Shown: positions 11,383-24,270 of the stretch, one piece after another
Position numbering within the stretch: the stretch's first letter is position 1
How the letters are laid out: every line of letters starts with the position of its first letter
Assembly (NCBI RefSeq): GCF_901000735.1
Contig: NC_081541.1
Span: 29,380,813 to 29,444,812, forward strand
Direction of reading: 5' to 3'
DNA length: 64,000 bases
From: Corylus avellana
Lineage: Eukaryota > Streptophyta > Magnoliopsida > Fagales > Betulaceae
Translations under genes and position numbers: made by a program
The notes under the pieces: model-generated
Database searches by the model: none
What the model saw: only the letters and a program-made list of their open reading frames with translations
Told to the model about the DNA's origin: nothing

Positions 11383-12375
11383 TTTTTTTTTTTTTTTTTT
11401 GGTGGTGCGCGCCCATCCTCCTTTGTTTTTGTCATGCCACCTTCTTATAATTGAAACCCGCAACCAAGGCCCATATTCATTCTTGATCTTTGCTCCCGGC
11501 TTACTTCTTATCTCTCCTTTGGTGCACCCTGTACACCCATGCCAGATCATTCCACACCGAAAACAGAAGTGGGGAAGCCACTCATACTGAAAATTAATCC
11601 AGATGGTACGATCTTTCAACTTTAACATTCTTCCTTGAGCCATAGGCTTCAGCAAATTGATATGAATTTTCACCCTAAAAAATTCGGCCCACCCAAAACC
11701 ATCATCATCCATTTCGACCTCCTCAACATGCCCTGCAGTAGCCCCCAGAGACCGTCCCGTTTCTCGCCCCATACATGCGAACGGAAGATTGCATATACAA
11801 ACCCAAAAAGCCCGTCGTATCAAAACTCATCTGGATAGGGGGTATCAAGCCATCAAATTCAACCACCAAAAAAAGATTCCCCTCGAATACCCATGGACGT
11901 CCTTCAATAACTCTAGACTTAGCTTAGAAGTGCTCAAACTCAATGAGAAATAAATTCTCCCCAAGGACTTTGAAAGACAAATACCCTGTCGGTTTCCACC
12001 ACCGAATAATTGTTGAGCGAATAGTTTCCTTCCCAAGTACCCTATCAACAATCAACTTGCCCACCAAACAATCCAAGCCTTTTGAAGCAAAATCTTCAAG
12101 ATTTTCCTCCCGCACCGCAACAGTCGTACTCTCCTCCTCCGTAAGATTAAAAGTCTCCCAAAGCTTGGTAATATCCTTTGCCATACTAATCCTACGAACT
12201 GCACCCACCTCTCTGACAAAATCTTAACAATCTTCCACAGTCTTAGTAGACTTGGAAAACAAGTTCTTCACCTCTAGCGTCGCACATCCTAGAGAGAAAA
12301 CTTCTAAACTTCTATTGTTTTCTTTTCTTTCCAATTGTTTGATAGTTTCGGGGGACATTGTCATGGCAAACAGTA
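11383..12375 (-). pseudogene. LINE ORF1 (gag-like, DUF4283 and zf-CCHC_4)
   Basis: The minus strand reads from about 12360 (MTMSPETIKQLERKENNRSL, then MAKDITKLWETFNLTEEEST) through a DUF4283-like region (YLSFKVLGENLFLIEFEH, GRPWVFEGNLFLV) to a zinc knuckle with spacing CX2CX4HX4C (CFRCGMIWHGCTGC near 11530). ORF1 proteins of plant LINEs bind the element RNA. Two or more frameshifts break the frame. On the minus strand the coding text runs straight into 18 A residues (plus-strand T-run 11383-11400), which looks like a poly(A) tail. This may therefore be a separate, 3'-truncated retrocopy rather than part of the ORF2 copy. Confidence 0.8.
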
Positions 12376-12412
12376 ACTCGTGTTTGCCACGCCAATATGT
12401 TTTGACGTGTCT

Positions 12413-14158
12413 AAGTAGACACGTCAACAAAAATATTCTTGACGTGCTGCATTTTAACACGTCAAAAGTTTTTGACGTGTCATCCTACCACGTCAAAAAC
12501 TTTTGACGTGTTAATGTGAGACGTCAAAAACTTTTGACGTGTTAATTCCACACGTCAAAATGTTTTGACGTGTCTAACCAACACGTCAAAAAAAAAAAAA
12601 AAATTTAACATTTATGTTAATTTGTAAAAAAAAATTAACATTAATTTGATATCAAAAATATGTATTAAAAAACAATTAATTTTAATTGGCATATAAAATT
12701 AAATTGATTGGATAGGAAAATTAAGTTTATCATTAGTATAAATTACTTGGTATATATGTATATGATATATATATAATCATTCTATATATTGTATACCAAT
12801 TAATATAATTATCACATGCATGCATATAATTCAACCATTTCATTAATATTAATTTGAACATCATATTATCATGCATAAATCGATCAGTCTAGTAATATTA
12901 ATATGATAGTTAACTATATTAATTTTTTAAAAATATATAAAACATACTTGATACATTTATTTTATAAGACTCGCAAACCTCACATGAACTCGGCCAACAC
13001 AACATATGTGGTCGGTCAGTGGATACATCTAATTATCTATACATCTAGAATATTAATTTATTTATTCTCTAATTAATTGTAATTGGATATTGTGTGGATA
13101 ATGTGTTATATAAGAGGAAAAAATTATATCATAAAATAAATATAATTTTAATAGAAATTATATGATAGAGTAAATATAATTTTAATAGAAATATAATTTA
13201 ATATATAATTTTAATAAAATTAAAATAAATATAATTTATAATAATTTAAATAATATAATATATTTAATTATTTATTATAATTTTTTGATGTGCCACATAT
13301 GGCACGTCAAAAACGTTCAAAACTATTTTGACGTGTTGTAGTTAGAACGTCAAAATATTTTGACGTGTCTAACCAACACGTCAAAAAAATATATATATAT
13401 ATTAAGTTTAATTTTATCACATGCATATATATATATATCATTTTAATTTTGATATAAAAAAAATAATTAATTTTAATTGGCATAAAAAATTAATTTTGAT
13501 TGGATAGGAAAATTATAGTTTATCATATTAGTATAAATTACTTGGTATATATGTATGCGTATATATATCACATGCGTGCCAATTAATATCACACACACAT
13601 ATATATATATATCTGTGTGTGTGTGTGTGTGTGTGTGCATAATCATACTATTATCTGTACATCTATAATATTAATTTGTAAAAAATTAAGATTTGAATTG
13701 GTATGAAAAATTAATTATAACATATTAGTATAAATTAATTGGTATATACGTATATATTACATGCATGCCAATTAGCTAGTATTATAATCATATACTATTG
13801 TACAATTAATATTATTACATGCATATGAATCAAACATTTCATTTATATATATATGATATAAAATTCTCATGCATAAATTATTCTAGCTAGTAATATTAAT
13901 TAAACAAATGAATTTTATTATCTGTACGTTTAGAATATTAATTTGTTTATTATCTAATTAGTTTTAAGTATATTGTATGGATAATGTGTTATATAAGAGA
14001 AAAAATTGATATAATAAATAATGATATAATTAAATTAAGTAAATAAATGATATAAACTAAAATTATATAGTTTTAAAATTTAAATTTAAAAATGCTCTTG
14101 ATGTGTCACATGTGGACACGTCAAGAAGTTTTGCCGTGCCACATGTGGCACGTCAAAA
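12413..14158. repeat. Left subterminal arrays with a duplicated AT-rich unit
   Basis: Three clusters of GACGTGT/ACACGTC motifs in both orientations alternate with two long AT-rich units (12600-13284 and 13386-14094). The AT-rich units share blocks such as TTGGATAGGAAAATTA and TGGATAATGTGTTATATAAG in the same order. This indicates a tandem duplication of about 0.8 kb of the left end. A GT microsatellite lies at 13613-13637. In En/Spm such subterminal motifs are bound by the TNPA protein. Confidence 0.75.
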
Positions 14159-15452
14159 AGGCTCCTCCCTTAGGAAGGCGTGCCCGCCAGCTGCGCCTTC
14201 CCTTTTTTTTTTTTTCTTTTTTTTTCTTCTTTCCTTCTTCCTTCTTCCCTCTCTTTCTTTCTCTCCCCCGCGCAACTCAAGCTGCAGACCCATTTTCATC
14301 CACCATTTTTTTTTCTCCATCAGCCCTCTGCAGCATCTCTCTCACCCTCGTGCTCTCTCTCAGCCCGGCCGTTCTCTAGGCCTCTTTTGGATCACGCACG
14401 TTGTCTCTCTCTCTCTCGGTGGTTCTCTCTCCTTCGGTGGTTCTCTCTCTCATCGGCGCCCGTCACCACCGCTGCTCCCTCCGGCGACCAGCGTTCTCCG
14501 ATCGACTCTCAAAAATCAACTAATTTATTTATTTATTTATATAAATTAAAAAATTATATAAATATGCTATTTACAGTACTGTATATTATTATATATTGTT
14601 AATGTAGTTATATTAGCAAATTCTTTTTACATGTTAGCTAATTAATTTATTTGCTTAAAGTTTATGTTATGTATTACTTGTTTGACATATATGTTTTGTA
14701 TATGGTGAAAATATTGTTTAATGTATTTGCATGCATGGATGCAAAATTACGTACCCTCATAGTTTGAAATTAGTTTTTTTTTTTTTTATGTATAGGATTT
14801 TGCATTTACATTTAGACCCATATTTGTGTAGGTTTTTCTTTTGCACATTATCGTAACAAAAAAAAAAAAAACACAAATAAGAAATGCATATCTACTTTGG
14901 TCGTTAATTTATGATTAGATTTTGTAAATTTAGAATAAATATGTAAATGCTAAGATCAAAAAAAGAAAGTAAGAAACAACTACCATAAGTTGCTGGATTT
15001 ATTTTATGTACACTTCCCATACAAATGCATAAATGTTATAATAAGCGGACAAAAGAAAACCAACATTTAACCTAGCTAAGTATATCTAATTTGTTTAGGG
15101 TTCCCATATATAACAAAATAATTAATTTAGGTCTTACAACTTTAGATTATGTAAATGTCATAAAAAACGAAAACAAAAAATTTGCAGTAAATAAGATAGC
15201 CACATATATTTTATCTAGGTTCCCCATGTTGCATGTCAAATGTTTTTAAATTTGGATCTTAATTTTGTTTAGGTTTTGCAAATTTTGATTATGTAGATGT
15301 TATAATAAATACTCAATGTATGTGTTTATTTGTTAAAAATATACAAAAATTTGAAACGATGTACTTAAAAAAATACACAAAAGAAAAAAAATAACATCTA
15401 ACTAACTAACTTAGATTTATTTTATTTAGTTAGGGTTACAGTAACTAAAGCT
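14159..15452 (+). promoter_or_regulatory. Pyrimidine-rich leader and intron upstream of tnp2
   Basis: From 14200 to 14500 the sequence is strongly CT-rich (repeated TCTCTCTC and GGTGGTTCTCTCT), as expected of a 5' untranslated leader. It then becomes AT-rich up to an acceptor-like GGTTACAG shortly before the ATG at 15453. No domain is encoded here. The leader role is inferred from position. Confidence 0.4.
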
Positions 15453-18400
15453 ATGGACAAGAGTTGGATGAAAAAGTCTAGGGGTACGAGGGAATACAGA
15501 GATGAGTGTAGATCATTTGTGGAGTTTGCAGTTAGGAACTGTACAATCCCTGATGGAAAAATTCACTGCCCCTGTAAAGTGTGCCGTAATAAGCAGTGCC
15601 ACCCGCCGGATTTGGTATTTGACCACTTGACAGGGGGTAAGGGAATAATGATTGCATACAGAACCTGGTATTATCACGGGGAGAGGCCTGTCCGGTTTCC
15701 TGTTGCAGTGTCTACTTCGACTACCATGATCATAGATCAGGGTATAGGCACAACACAAGGTGAAAACATGCAGTCAATGTTGCGTATTCGGCATGCACGG
15801 TGTCGTGCAAGAAAATTGTGAGCCTGAAGTGGCAGTGCAGGGGAATGAAGAAACTGTGAATGAAGAAGCCGACGATGGTGACGTACTAAAGTATAATAAC
15901 TTGCTTAAGAAGGCAGAGAAGCCACTTCATGATGGGACCAAACATAGTAAGCTTAGTGCTACTGTACATCTGTACAATTTGAAGTGTGTTGATGGACTTA
16001 GTAACGCAATATTTTCATTTTTTCTTGAGTTCATCAATCAGTTGCTGCCTCCTAGTGATGACACTTTGCTAGTTAATACATATGAGGCAAAAAAGTTTCT
16101 AAGGGACATGGGCCTCGGGTATGAGAAGATCCCAGCGTGTTGTAATGATTGTATGTTATTCAGGAAGAACAATAAGGATTTGGATACATGTACCGTTTGT
16201 GGAGTATCTAAGTGGAATGATGAAATTCAGTTGGATGAGGATGGTCAACCCATATCATCGAGTAAGAAACGCCCGGTCAAGGTGTTGCGGTAGTTTTTAC
16301 TCATACCACGACTACATAAATTGTTTATGTCAGAGCATATTGCTCTTTCTATGAGGTGGCATGCAGAAGGCCGGACTAAGGCCGGTGTATTGAGGCATCC
16401 GGCCGATGGTGAAGCGTGGAGGGCATTCGATAATTTGCATCCAGACTTTTCGGCGGACAGTAGGAACGTCAGGCTTGGACTAACCTCGGATGGATTTAAT
16501 CTATTCGGGAACATGACCACATCCCACAGCACTTGGTCTGTAATGCTTGTACCGTACAACTTGCCTCCTTAGATATGCATGAAACAAACGTCATTTATAC
16601 TATCCCTGATAATCTCGGGCCCAAAGTCACCTGGAATGGATCTAGATGTCTACCTACGACCCTTAATTGAGGAGTTACAGGAATTATGGACTGTAGGTGT
16701 ACGCACATTTGACGTGTCAAAAAAAAAAATTTCTGCTGCAGGCGCAGTTGATGTGGACAATTAATGAGTTCTTGGCATACTCAGATTTGTCCAGGTGGCC
16801 TAATAGGAGTGAGAAGGCATGTCCTTACTGGATGTACTCGACGAGGTCCAGGTGGTTAAAACACGGTAGGAAATTTTGTTATATGGGGCACAGGCGATAC
16901 TTGCCCATTAATCATCCGTGGAGGAGGAATAAAATAACATTTGAAGGCAAACAAGAATTTGAATGTGCCCCAAATATGCCAAGTGGAGATAAAATTCTTA
17001 GACAATTACAAGATATGCGATATGGGGATGAGAATGCCGGTAAGGTAAGGACGGATAATAAGAAAAAATACAAGAATCGGAAGAAGAGTGGGCCGACAGA
17101 AAGAGAAGGCGAGACTGCTAACGTATTGTGGAAGAAGAAAAGTATTTTCTTTAAGTTGCCGTATTGGAAAGATAATCTATTGCGGCACAACCTTGATGTC
17201 ATGCACATTGAGAAAAATGTAATGGACAACATTCTTGACACAATACTAGACATTTTAGGGAAAACGAAGGACAACATCCAAGCCCGCACAGACTTGCAAT
17301 AAATGGGGTTGAGACATATACTTCATCCGTACACGGGCGAGGATGGTCAAACATATATGCCCACAGCTTGCCATACGATGTCTAAGGACGAGAAAACACA
17401 TTTTTTGAAAGTGCTTCAAAATGTAAAGGTGCCGGACGGATATGTCTTGAATATTTCCCGATCTGTACGACTTAATGATCGTACGATATTCGGTTTGAAG
17501 TGCCATGACAGTTACGTAATTATGCAACAACTTCTCCATATTGCATTGCATGGATCATTGCAAGGAAACGTGGTTAGACCACTTGTCGGAATGTCTGCAT
17601 TCTTCAAGGGCCTATGTTCAACGTCATTGACACAAGATGATATGGACCGATTAGAGGGTGACATTTATATTACTTTGTGCCAAATGGAACGGGTCTTCCC
17701 CTCAAGTTTTTTTACTGTGATGGTTCACTTGGTCGTGCATCTTGTCCGTGAATGCCGACTCGGTGGACCGGTACAGTGTAGATGGATGTATTCGGCAGAG
17801 AGGTAAAATAACTTTTCCAATATTCATCAAATTATTTTTTCTTCAATATAAAATCGTCACTAACTATAATGAATGAATTATGATCATATGTAGAAGCCTC
17901 GGGGTGTTCAAATCTAATGCTCGCAATAAAGCAGCTCCTGAAGGCTGCATTACGGAGGGCTACATAGCAACGGAGTTGGTGGCGTTCTACTTAAGGTATC
18001 TAGATCACGCACCAACATTTCATAATAGGGCTCTGAGAAACCCGGATGGTTCAAAGGGGGTGGAAACACGAGTCATCCTCGACCGTGTCACATTGATACA
18101 AATTCACCGATACATTATGTTTAACTCGGACGGGTTCCTTCAATTATGGACGTAAGTCGTGTTAGTTGTGTATGCAAGTTCAATATCACCTAGCACCCTT
18201 AGTTGTGAATTATAATATAATTTAAACTTTGTATTGTAGGGTGCACATGGATACACTTAGGCGATCATGCGATAGGGGGCGAACGACGGATAATGAGTTG
18301 AAAACCCAACATCATGCGCTGTTCTGCGATTGGTACTGTGATTACGTAAGGCTACCGTGATGTTTAACTGTTAAAGACCCATTATATTTAGTTATTGGTT

Positions 18401-19070
18401 CATAACAACTAACAAAACTTTATTATGGTCAATTGTACGTAATATACTCGCAGGTCGATCGATTGGACGATCGACAAAGGTAGGAGATATGTGAGAAACT
18501 GGTAATGCATTGTAGAGGGCCGAAGGCCACAGCTACCAGATATAATAGATATGTGGTTAACGGGAAGCTGTTTCGCACTATTGCATTCGATGCTGGAAAA
18601 AGGACGCAGAACAGCGGGGTGTGTGTGCCTACTGTTGATGGTGAAACGTACTATGGGAAGTTGACGGAAATAATTGAGGTGGAGTACTTCGACAGGACTA
18701 AGTATGTTTTGTTCAGGTGCGATTGAGCGGACAACATGAAGGACAGGGAGTACAAGGTAGACGAGTATGGCATGTTGTTGTCAGTTTCAAAAACCTTGTC
18801 CACCGGGGCCAGAAAATTACTGATGAGCCGTATGTGCTAACATCACAAGTTGACCAAGTCTTTTACGTCCAAGATGAAAGGGACCCTGATTGAGCTTGTA
18901 TTGTAAGGACTAAACCTAGAAACGTATACGACGTTGGACAAGGTGAAGGTCCTGATAATGAAAGTGTCAACCACCACGAGTGTGAGCCGCTCCTATTGAC
19001 CAACAATAATGAAGTTGATCTGCAGGATGGCATTGACTGTATCCGACAAGACTTAGATAAGTATGTGGTT
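15453..19070 (+). pseudogene. TNP2-type CACTA transposase (tnpD-like)
   Basis: The start MDKSWMKKSRGTREY opens a transposase-associated domain with CPCKVC and ending YRTWYYHGE. The TNP2 core follows (ACCNDCMLFRKNNKDLDTC, MRWHAEGR, LTSDGFNLFGNM, FCYMGHRRYLP). Next is a DUF4218 region (KLPYWKDNLLRHNLDVMHIE; FFTVMVHLVVHLVREC; GGPVQCRWMYSAER), then an exon with KAAPEGCITEGYIATELVAF, and finally a DUF4216-like part (YYGKLTEIIEVEYFDRTKYV). Introns are visible at about 17805-17892 and 18152-18240. Lesions: a frameshift near 15785, TAG at 16291, TAG for Trp at 16570, a frameshift in the A-run at 16719-16729, TAA at 17300, and further breaks from 18724. It would catalyse cut-and-paste transposition if intact; it is dead. 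Confidence 0.9.
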
Positions 19071-19215
19071 ATAAAAAATTTAAAACTTTAATAATATATA
19101 TACTTCATATTATTTTGTCGTATTTAATGTTATTTCTTTCTACATTGATTGATTATTGTAGTGCATATTTTATCTATCATATACATAATTAATTTGGTAT
19201 ATTATGTGTTTTGCA

Positions 19216-21205
19216 GGTTGACATGAGTACGAGGGGGAAGAGTCAACGACGGGGGTCCTTACAAATAGACGACCAGCGTTATAGACCCTTACTTCCTGAG
19301 TATGGGGAAGGGTCTCAGCAGGTTCCGTATCACACGGAGGCCTCATATAACCTTGGTACTTCGATACCTACCTGCAGCAAGATGGGGCTATGTGCACATG
19401 GTGAAGTAGAGAGGTTGTTCCCCCCTGAGCTGAACAGTGTTCCATTGCCTGAGCCATCGCATCCGGATGATAGCGAGATACAGTACTATGGGGAGGACGC
19501 AGATGATGGCTCAGGTGACTTAGAGCAGAAAAGTTGGGCATTCGCCAGCTCCGGACAATAAGTATATATGCTTCAAATACCCATATTGAATACGTATAAA
19601 ATTTATGTATTTACTATTAAATTTCAAATAATTAACATTTGCAATTATTAATAGGGATCGGGGGAGACGGGAGCACCCAATTTCAGGTGGTGGACATCCC
19701 ACCATTGAACAAGACGTGGGAGGTCCCCCCCGGGCAAAAAATTGTCTACGAGTACAATAAGGCATGGCAGCCCGTAGGATTTAGCGGGATGAAATTCAGA
19801 AGAGAGACCAACAACGTCATAAGGGCCAAAAATTATGTTAGGCTCCGGGATGAATGAGAGCATGTACCTCCCCGTGCGAAGGAAGATGTATGGGATGCCC
19901 TGATGGTTTGGTTAAATTCTTGCTCCTATTTTCGCACATTTATTTCAATATTTTAAATGTTGTTAATGTGTCAAATTATACGCCTAATGTTTTTAACTTA
20001 TATATGCAGACTCAGTTCTACATACCGCCTAAGTACGATATCGAGGCGATAAAAAGGGACGCCTTCAGAGATTTGGGCTCGAAGCTAAAGAGTTGGAGAC
20101 ACTCTGTAAAACGCTTGTTAAAAATCATGGCAGGCGATACTCCAGACTCAGTGAAGGCGAGAATGGGTGAGGCTACCGTTAGGAAATACGACGCTGAGGA
20201 CTTGAATGTCTTGTTGGCGAGATGGTGCGATCCAAAGAATCAAGTAGGTCCGGAGTGTAGTGGAATTAATTGTAATTGTTTAGTTTCATTAATTGTACGT
20301 AATTGGGTTATGCCTAACATTTTCAGAGTGATATACATGTAGGAGTTTGCTACCAAGATGAAGGAATTGCGAGCAAGAAACAACACACCTTACTGCACCG
20401 GGTCGATGAGCTTCGCTAGAGCGACATATTAAGAGGTATTTATATATCGTTACTGCATATATATATATATAATGGTTGTTTTAGGTCCTAATTTTTTTTT
20501 TTTTTTTTTTTTTTTTTTTGTATTGATTTTTTTTTCTATGCAGACCGTAGCATTAGGCACTCCTCCGACATGAGCGCAAAGTTACATCAAGACTCACACA
20601 AAGAAGGATGGTGGCTATCCAAATGACGTGGTCAGGTAGAGATGGGTAAGTACTCAAGCATATATATTTTAATAAATTATTTATGATTAACGTTCCCCAT
20701 ACGAGATACTAACTTGTTTTTTAATGTACAGGAGAGGATGAGGGAATTGATGCCCACTGACCTGGCAAATACTGAGACTGTGACGGAAGGAACGGTATGG
20801 TGGACACCTAATGACACGTATGCTCAGGCGCATGGAAATAAGCCTGAGTATGCTGGCAGGGTCTGCCAGGTGGGTCCGAATGTGCTGCCGGTGTGGGACA
20901 GCATACATTCGTACTATACACCGTCCCAGACATGGTCTCAAAATTCTTGGAGCTCCTCATTCTCATTGATGACGGATAGAATTAGAGAACTTGAAGAGGA
21001 GTGGGCATAAGAAAGACGTGTGATGGAAGAAGAGCGGGCAGCACAAAGACGTGCAATGGATGAGATGGCAAGGCAGATTGAAGCACAAAAAGCCCAGATA
21101 GCAGATAAAGATGTTATGATTGAGACCCGTTTCCGCCAGCTCGAGGCCATGTTCGGGTCGACCTCTGAATCTGCCCCCCTAGAGGTAATGATATACTCGT
21201 AGTTT
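19216..21205 (+). pseudogene. Second CACTA gene, Transposase_24 (Ptta/En/Spm) type
   Basis: Exons in order: a low-conservation start (19216-19560); VPPGQKIVYEYNKAWQPVG (19640-19910); TQFYIPPKYDIEAIKRDAF to LLARWCDPKNQ (20010-20250); an exon with MKELRARNNTPY and MSFARATY (20343-20432); KTHTKKDGGYPNDVV (20570-20636); and ERMRELMPTDL to VGPNVLPVWDS (20734-20930). A charged coiled-coil tail follows (RRVMEEERAAQRRAMDEMA). The arrangement of a FAR.RY block, a KTHTKKDG block and a C-terminal coiled coil is typical of the TNPA-like partner of TNP2, thought to bind the subterminal repeats. Premature stops occur at about 19855, 20430, 20570 and 21008, so it is inactive. Confidence 0.8.
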
Positions 21206-21210
21206 TTGTA

Positions 21211-23084
21211 ACAATTGTTAACTGTTAGAAACAACTGTTAGAAACCCCTAGTTACAGCGGTCCATTTTAGAACTTATGTATATTTGCATCACTGTATAGA
21301 GTAATTTAGAGTTTTTGTATTGATTATTATTGGTTCACAACTCATTTGTAGGTAATGCAGATTAAGAGTTGGGGGATGAATGTGTTGAGTTGGGCGCCAC
21401 AGGTCGTTTATCATTACTGTTTGTTAAGTTCTATATACATATTATTGTTTATTATTTTGTATATAGTTAGATCAAACTATATGTTTGTTGAGACTAATTG
21501 AAACTTATTTCTAGTAGATACTGCATAAGTGTTTTATTGTATATTTGTTTTGCCTTGTGTTAGACTGTGTTTTCGATGTATATATATGTTTTGTTATGTG
21601 TTGTGTTGAAATGTAGTATGTGTGTTGGAATTTTGTTTAATGAAGTTGTGTTGGATTTTCATACGTATTGAATGTATTGAAAATTTGATATGTATTAGAT
21701 ATTGGATATGTATTGGATATTGGATATGTATTGGATATTGGCTATATATATTGGATATTGAATATATAAACTTGGATATTAGATATTGGATATGATATTG
21801 GATATATAAACTTGGATATTGGATTATGTGGATTTTGATTGGATTTCATGGGATTCACTAAATGTGAGATTTTTTAGTTAAATTTGGCAATTTTGCTAAA
21901 CTTGGTGAAAGTAGCTGTTTTTATGGTGGCTATGGAAGCAATAGAAACTCTCTTTGAATCTCATAGTATGTTCTTGTAATTGCTAATGGGTGGCCTGGAA
22001 CTATTAGTAACTATATTAGAAACTTGCTTAAAAGTTTGAAGTCTAATTTAACTTGATTTTATAAATTTGAGCTTTGTGTTGGACAGCTATTTATGAACAC
22101 TATTGAGTTTCTTGGAAGAATGTTGAAAGAAATTATGAGGTGGGTTGTTGTGGTTGAGCTACTTCTAAGTAGAGTGTGGTTGTTGGAAGTAGATTTTGGG
22201 TTTAATGTTTAGGCAATAAATACAGTAACCATAGCATTATTGAGCTAATTTAATAAAAAAATTTAGAGGGCATTTTGCTTTTAAGTTCAAAAAATATTTT
22301 GATGTGATGTAAAGGTGAAAGTAGTTTAGAATGTTTTGTGTTTGAAGTTGTGTGTTAATACTTTTACTTTTTTGCTAAAAAGTAAAAACCTTCCTTAATA
22401 AGCTTTATCAAACGAGGCCAATATTTTATTATAACTTTGCCTTGCTTGCTTTACTTCCGGTTAAGTTAGAATAGTCTCTAATTGAATGGTTATTTGATAG
22501 ATGGACTTTGTGTTGGTTAGGCCAGAATTGAATTATTTGAGCCAGTTGGAAGATATTTGTGAACTTTGTATATGAAATTTTGGCTATTGGGTGTGCTTGC
22601 AAGGTAATTGGAATCAGTTCATTCTAGATTTTTCTTAAATGATTTTGTTGCTCATAGTTGAATATTATCTATATATGATTGTGTATAACAATATTTTTGG
22701 ATATTTCTGAATCTGAATTGAAAAATATTGCAAATGTTGCATGTGAAATTCACATTTTTTTTAAAAGTTTAATTGTAAACTCTTTATGTTTTGGTATAGG
22801 AAAGGTAAAACTCATTACAATCCTATTAGCATTTTCAGATGACTCGATGGCTACTTCTAGTTAGATGTGGATATATATATATGGATTATGGATTTGTTTA
22901 AGGTTTTAGAATATATATATATATATATATGTAGATATTGGATATTGGATTATGTGGATTATGTATTGAATATTGGAATCGGATTTGGATATTAGAAATA
23001 TTGGAATTATTGTATTGGAATCAGATTGAAACATCATGAATATCAGTAATATTGTAATTATTTCTTATTATATATATATTTTGA
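21211..23084. repeat. CACTA 3' AT-rich tail with GGATATTGGATATGTATT repeats
   Basis: No gene is seen. Degenerate 10-20-bp units of TTGGATATTGGATATG occur at 21650-21840 and again at 22915-23040, with AT microsatellites near 22870 and 22910. The region lies between the second transposase gene and the right subterminal array. Confidence 0.6.
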
Positions 23085-23420
23085 CGTGTCAAACGGCATG
23101 ACACGTCAAAAAAGTTTTTTGACGTGGCAGTTCTAACACGTCAAAACAGGTTTCTGACGTGGCAGATTTGCCACGTCAAAAACTTTTGACGTGGCATTGT
23201 TGCCACATCAAAAAAAAAAAATTTTTGACGTATTGATCCCAACACGTCAAAAGTTTTTGACGTGACATTGTAGACACGTAAAAAATCTGAAATTTTTGAC
23301 ACCACCCCTTTTAACCGTTGATAAACGTTAAAAACCGCACGTCAAAAGGAGTTTTTGACGTGTTAATACCATTGACACGTAAAAAACTCCTGATAAAAAA
23401 TTGAAGCAGTTTTTGTTGTG
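23085..23420. repeat. CACTA right subterminal array and terminus
   Basis: Inverted GACGTG/CACGTC motifs recur about ten times (for example TTTTTGACGTG and ACACGTCAAAA), mirroring the left end. The array ends in GTTTTTGTTGTG at 23409-23420, the likely terminal inverted repeat. Confidence 0.75.
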
Positions 23421-24139
23421 TCAATTGGATGGTAATTTGAGGGGTATCTAGACTTTACCAAAATATAAAATATAAACTCTTGTGTAAAAATAACCGTTGT
23501 TTTCCTGTGACAACGAAGAAACTCTTTTGGTTTTTTTATTCAGATCCTCTCATCACCCAGCAAAAGCAACAGATCGAAAAACTAACTCCTCAAATCTTTT
23601 GTACAAAAGGAGAGGCTACCGATCGAGAAGCAAATGATTTTAGGTTCATAAGAAGATTGAACAAATGGTGACTACAAAAAAAGAGAAAAATAATAACCCA
23701 AACCAGAAACAATGGTTAATGAAACACCAAGGGGACAAATAATGCTCAACAAAACTGGGCAAAGGAAGAAAAGCCGATAAATACCTTTTTTTTTTTTTTT
23801 TTTTTGCTGTTTTTGTTTTGTTTTTCTCTGATTTCCAATTCCGTTAATAAGAAATGCACTTCTCGCCGGCTGGTATCAGAGCGGTTCTTTCTTGGGAGTT
23901 TTCGCTATGCAGTGGGATCGGAGGATTGCGATGCCGTGTGTGGCAGTGGGCTATTGCTATGTCGTTACCTGTAGTGCTGCGTGTGGTGGTTGGGCTTCCC
24001 TAACAATGTGTGGAACACAGTCGAAGTGTGCGGTGGGAGAGCGGGCACTACTCCAGTGATTGAGTGGTGCGGTGTTATAGTGTTGCTCCGGGGGAGTGCT
24101 GCTGATGGTCTGAACGGCATGCGGTGCTGTGTCTCCGGT

Positions 24140-24270
24140 GGCGCGGTGGGTGATGTCTCTCCAGTGACCGGCTGCGAGGTGTGGAAGTGTGAAGCCGTGG
24201 GAAACAACCGTGACGCTGCTGTGGGAAACGATTGTGACGCTGCTGTCTCTCCGGTGACCGGCTGCGACAT
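24140..24270. repeat. GC-rich minisatellite in block E
   Basis: Units of the type GTGACGCTGCTGTCTCTCC and GTGACCGGCTGCGA repeat imperfectly. Block D has a shorter version at 57838-57928, so the array has changed length between copies. Confidence 0.6.

Larger units (their letters stand above)
12400..23420 (+). mobile_element. CACTA (En/Spm-type) DNA transposon, decayed
   Basis: Evidence is a plant TNP2 gene, a Transposase_24-type second gene, and arrays of GACGTG/CACGTC motifs near both ends (12413-12589, 13285-13388, 14095-14158 and 23085-23400). The right end reads GTTTTTGTTGTG at 23409-23420, complementary to CACAACAAAAAC. This is close to the usual CACTACAACAAAAA terminus but lacks TA. 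The left terminal inverted repeat is not visible; the element merges with LINE ORF1 sequence around 12375-12410. Both genes carry stops and frameshifts, so the element is non-autonomous now. Confidence 0.85.

Noticed and set aside
12413..12589. Regularly spaced CACGTC/GACGTG repeats resembling a CRISPR-like array
   Set aside because: The units are short, occur in both orientations, have irregular spacing and sit at both ends of a CACTA transposon in a plant genome.
14103..14602. Three overlapping open frames rich in Phe, Ser, Leu and Pro
   Set aside because: They are translations of a CT-rich leader in all frames and have no protein signature.
23871..23884. TGGTATCAGAGCGG in block E, identical to a copia primer-binding site
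   Set aside because: It is not preceded by an LTR end, and the matching positions in blocks A and C read TGGTATCAGATCGAG within a gene leader. It is best explained as chance similarity.
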